A stretch of 34,654 nt of DNA, taken from the NCBI GenBank assembly GCA_964429745.1, contig CAYSDI010000033.1:1-34654 (forward strand), read 5' to 3'. This DNA is from WGOA01 sp964429745. GTDB taxonomy: Bacteria; Bacteroidota; Bacteroidia; Chitinophagales; BACL12. Below the pieces are notes generated by a model, which was given only the letters and a program-made list of their open reading frames with translations, was not told the DNA's origin and did not search any database. Positions 34,606-34,654 of the stretch are shown here, piece after piece; position 1 is the first letter of the stretch; each line of letters starts with the position of its first letter. The position numbers and the translations under genes were made by a program.

Positions 34606-34654
34606 GCTGGCGCCATAGTTTCCGGGAGTTCCATCAAGGCAAAGCCAGCATGGC
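34602..34654 (-). CDS. Possible C-terminus of a gene entering from the right
   Basis: The last 53 bases read on the minus strand as 16 sense codons ending LMELPETMAPA and a TAA whose complement overlaps the TAG of the OmpA gene. The sequence looks protein-like, but it is too short to identify, and chance is possible. Confidence 0.3.
   Translation of the reverse strand, partial: HAGFALMELPETMAPA

Overview
The window reads as a chromosomal segment of a Bacteroidota bacterium, most likely a free-living member of the Saprospiria/Lewinella type (class-level placement is inference). The evidence is: Bacteroidota -7 promoter boxes (TAnnTTTG) in front of many genes; almost no Shine-Dalgarno sequences; two secreted enzymes ending in type IX secretion (Por) sorting domains; DUF5723, FISUMP, PD40-OmpA and Skp-like envelope proteins; and futalosine-pathway menaquinone genes. 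The DNA is moderately GC-rich by eye and densely packed. I saw no rRNA, tRNA, CRISPR array, insertion sequence or phage gene.

Layout. 1-299: a non-coding block with three tandem 38-bp units and an inverted partial copy. 300-1843 (minus): purB and a small Cys-rich DUF5522 protein. 1906-7034 (plus): a secreted EndA-like nuclease, topA and a SirB1-type protein. 7106-8836 (minus): prfB (RF2) and a YraN-family gene. 8901-12044 (plus): a phosphoglucose/phosphomannose isomerase, lipB and an RluD-type pseudouridine synthase. 12142-14558: a secreted M43 metalloprotease and a FISUMP protein, each followed by a hairpin terminator. 14823-17537: mqnE, a histidine phosphatase and mqnA, tightly overlapped, meeting head-on a nucleoside phosphorylase (minus). 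18515-20956: a tandem universal stress protein and a DUF5723 outer-membrane protein. 21060-22187 (minus) ribD, divergent from prmC. 23322-25735 (minus): a fused AdoMet decarboxylase-spermidine synthase followed by an agmatinase, forming a spermidine operon. 25873-31231 (plus): ccmE, a ccmF/ccsA-type heme lyase, a DUF2520 protein, a UbiA-type prenyltransferase and maf, largely translationally coupled. 31236-31742 (minus): a Skp/OmpH chaperone, divergent from 31863-34605, a LutA-like Fe-S protein and a PD40-OmpA protein. The last 53 bases seem to hold the end of another minus-strand gene.

How the genes relate. RF2 (prfB) and its glutamine methyltransferase (prmC) are both present. Agmatinase and SpeDE give putrescine then spermidine. 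MqnA and MqnE supply the first two steps of the futalosine route to menaquinone. CcmE and the heme lyase mature cytochrome c for the same respiratory chain. Most genes are ordinary housekeeping genes.

The most interesting signals are: (i) at least five start codons, mostly GTG, lying only 4-5 nt after a -7 box, implying leaderless mRNAs; (ii) tight back-to-back divergent promoters; (iii) a SpeD-SpeE fusion; (iv) a CxxxY-type CcmE; (v) an RF2 gene that has lost the programmed frameshift and has no conventional start codon downstream of its promoter. I found no convincing new defence or mobile system.
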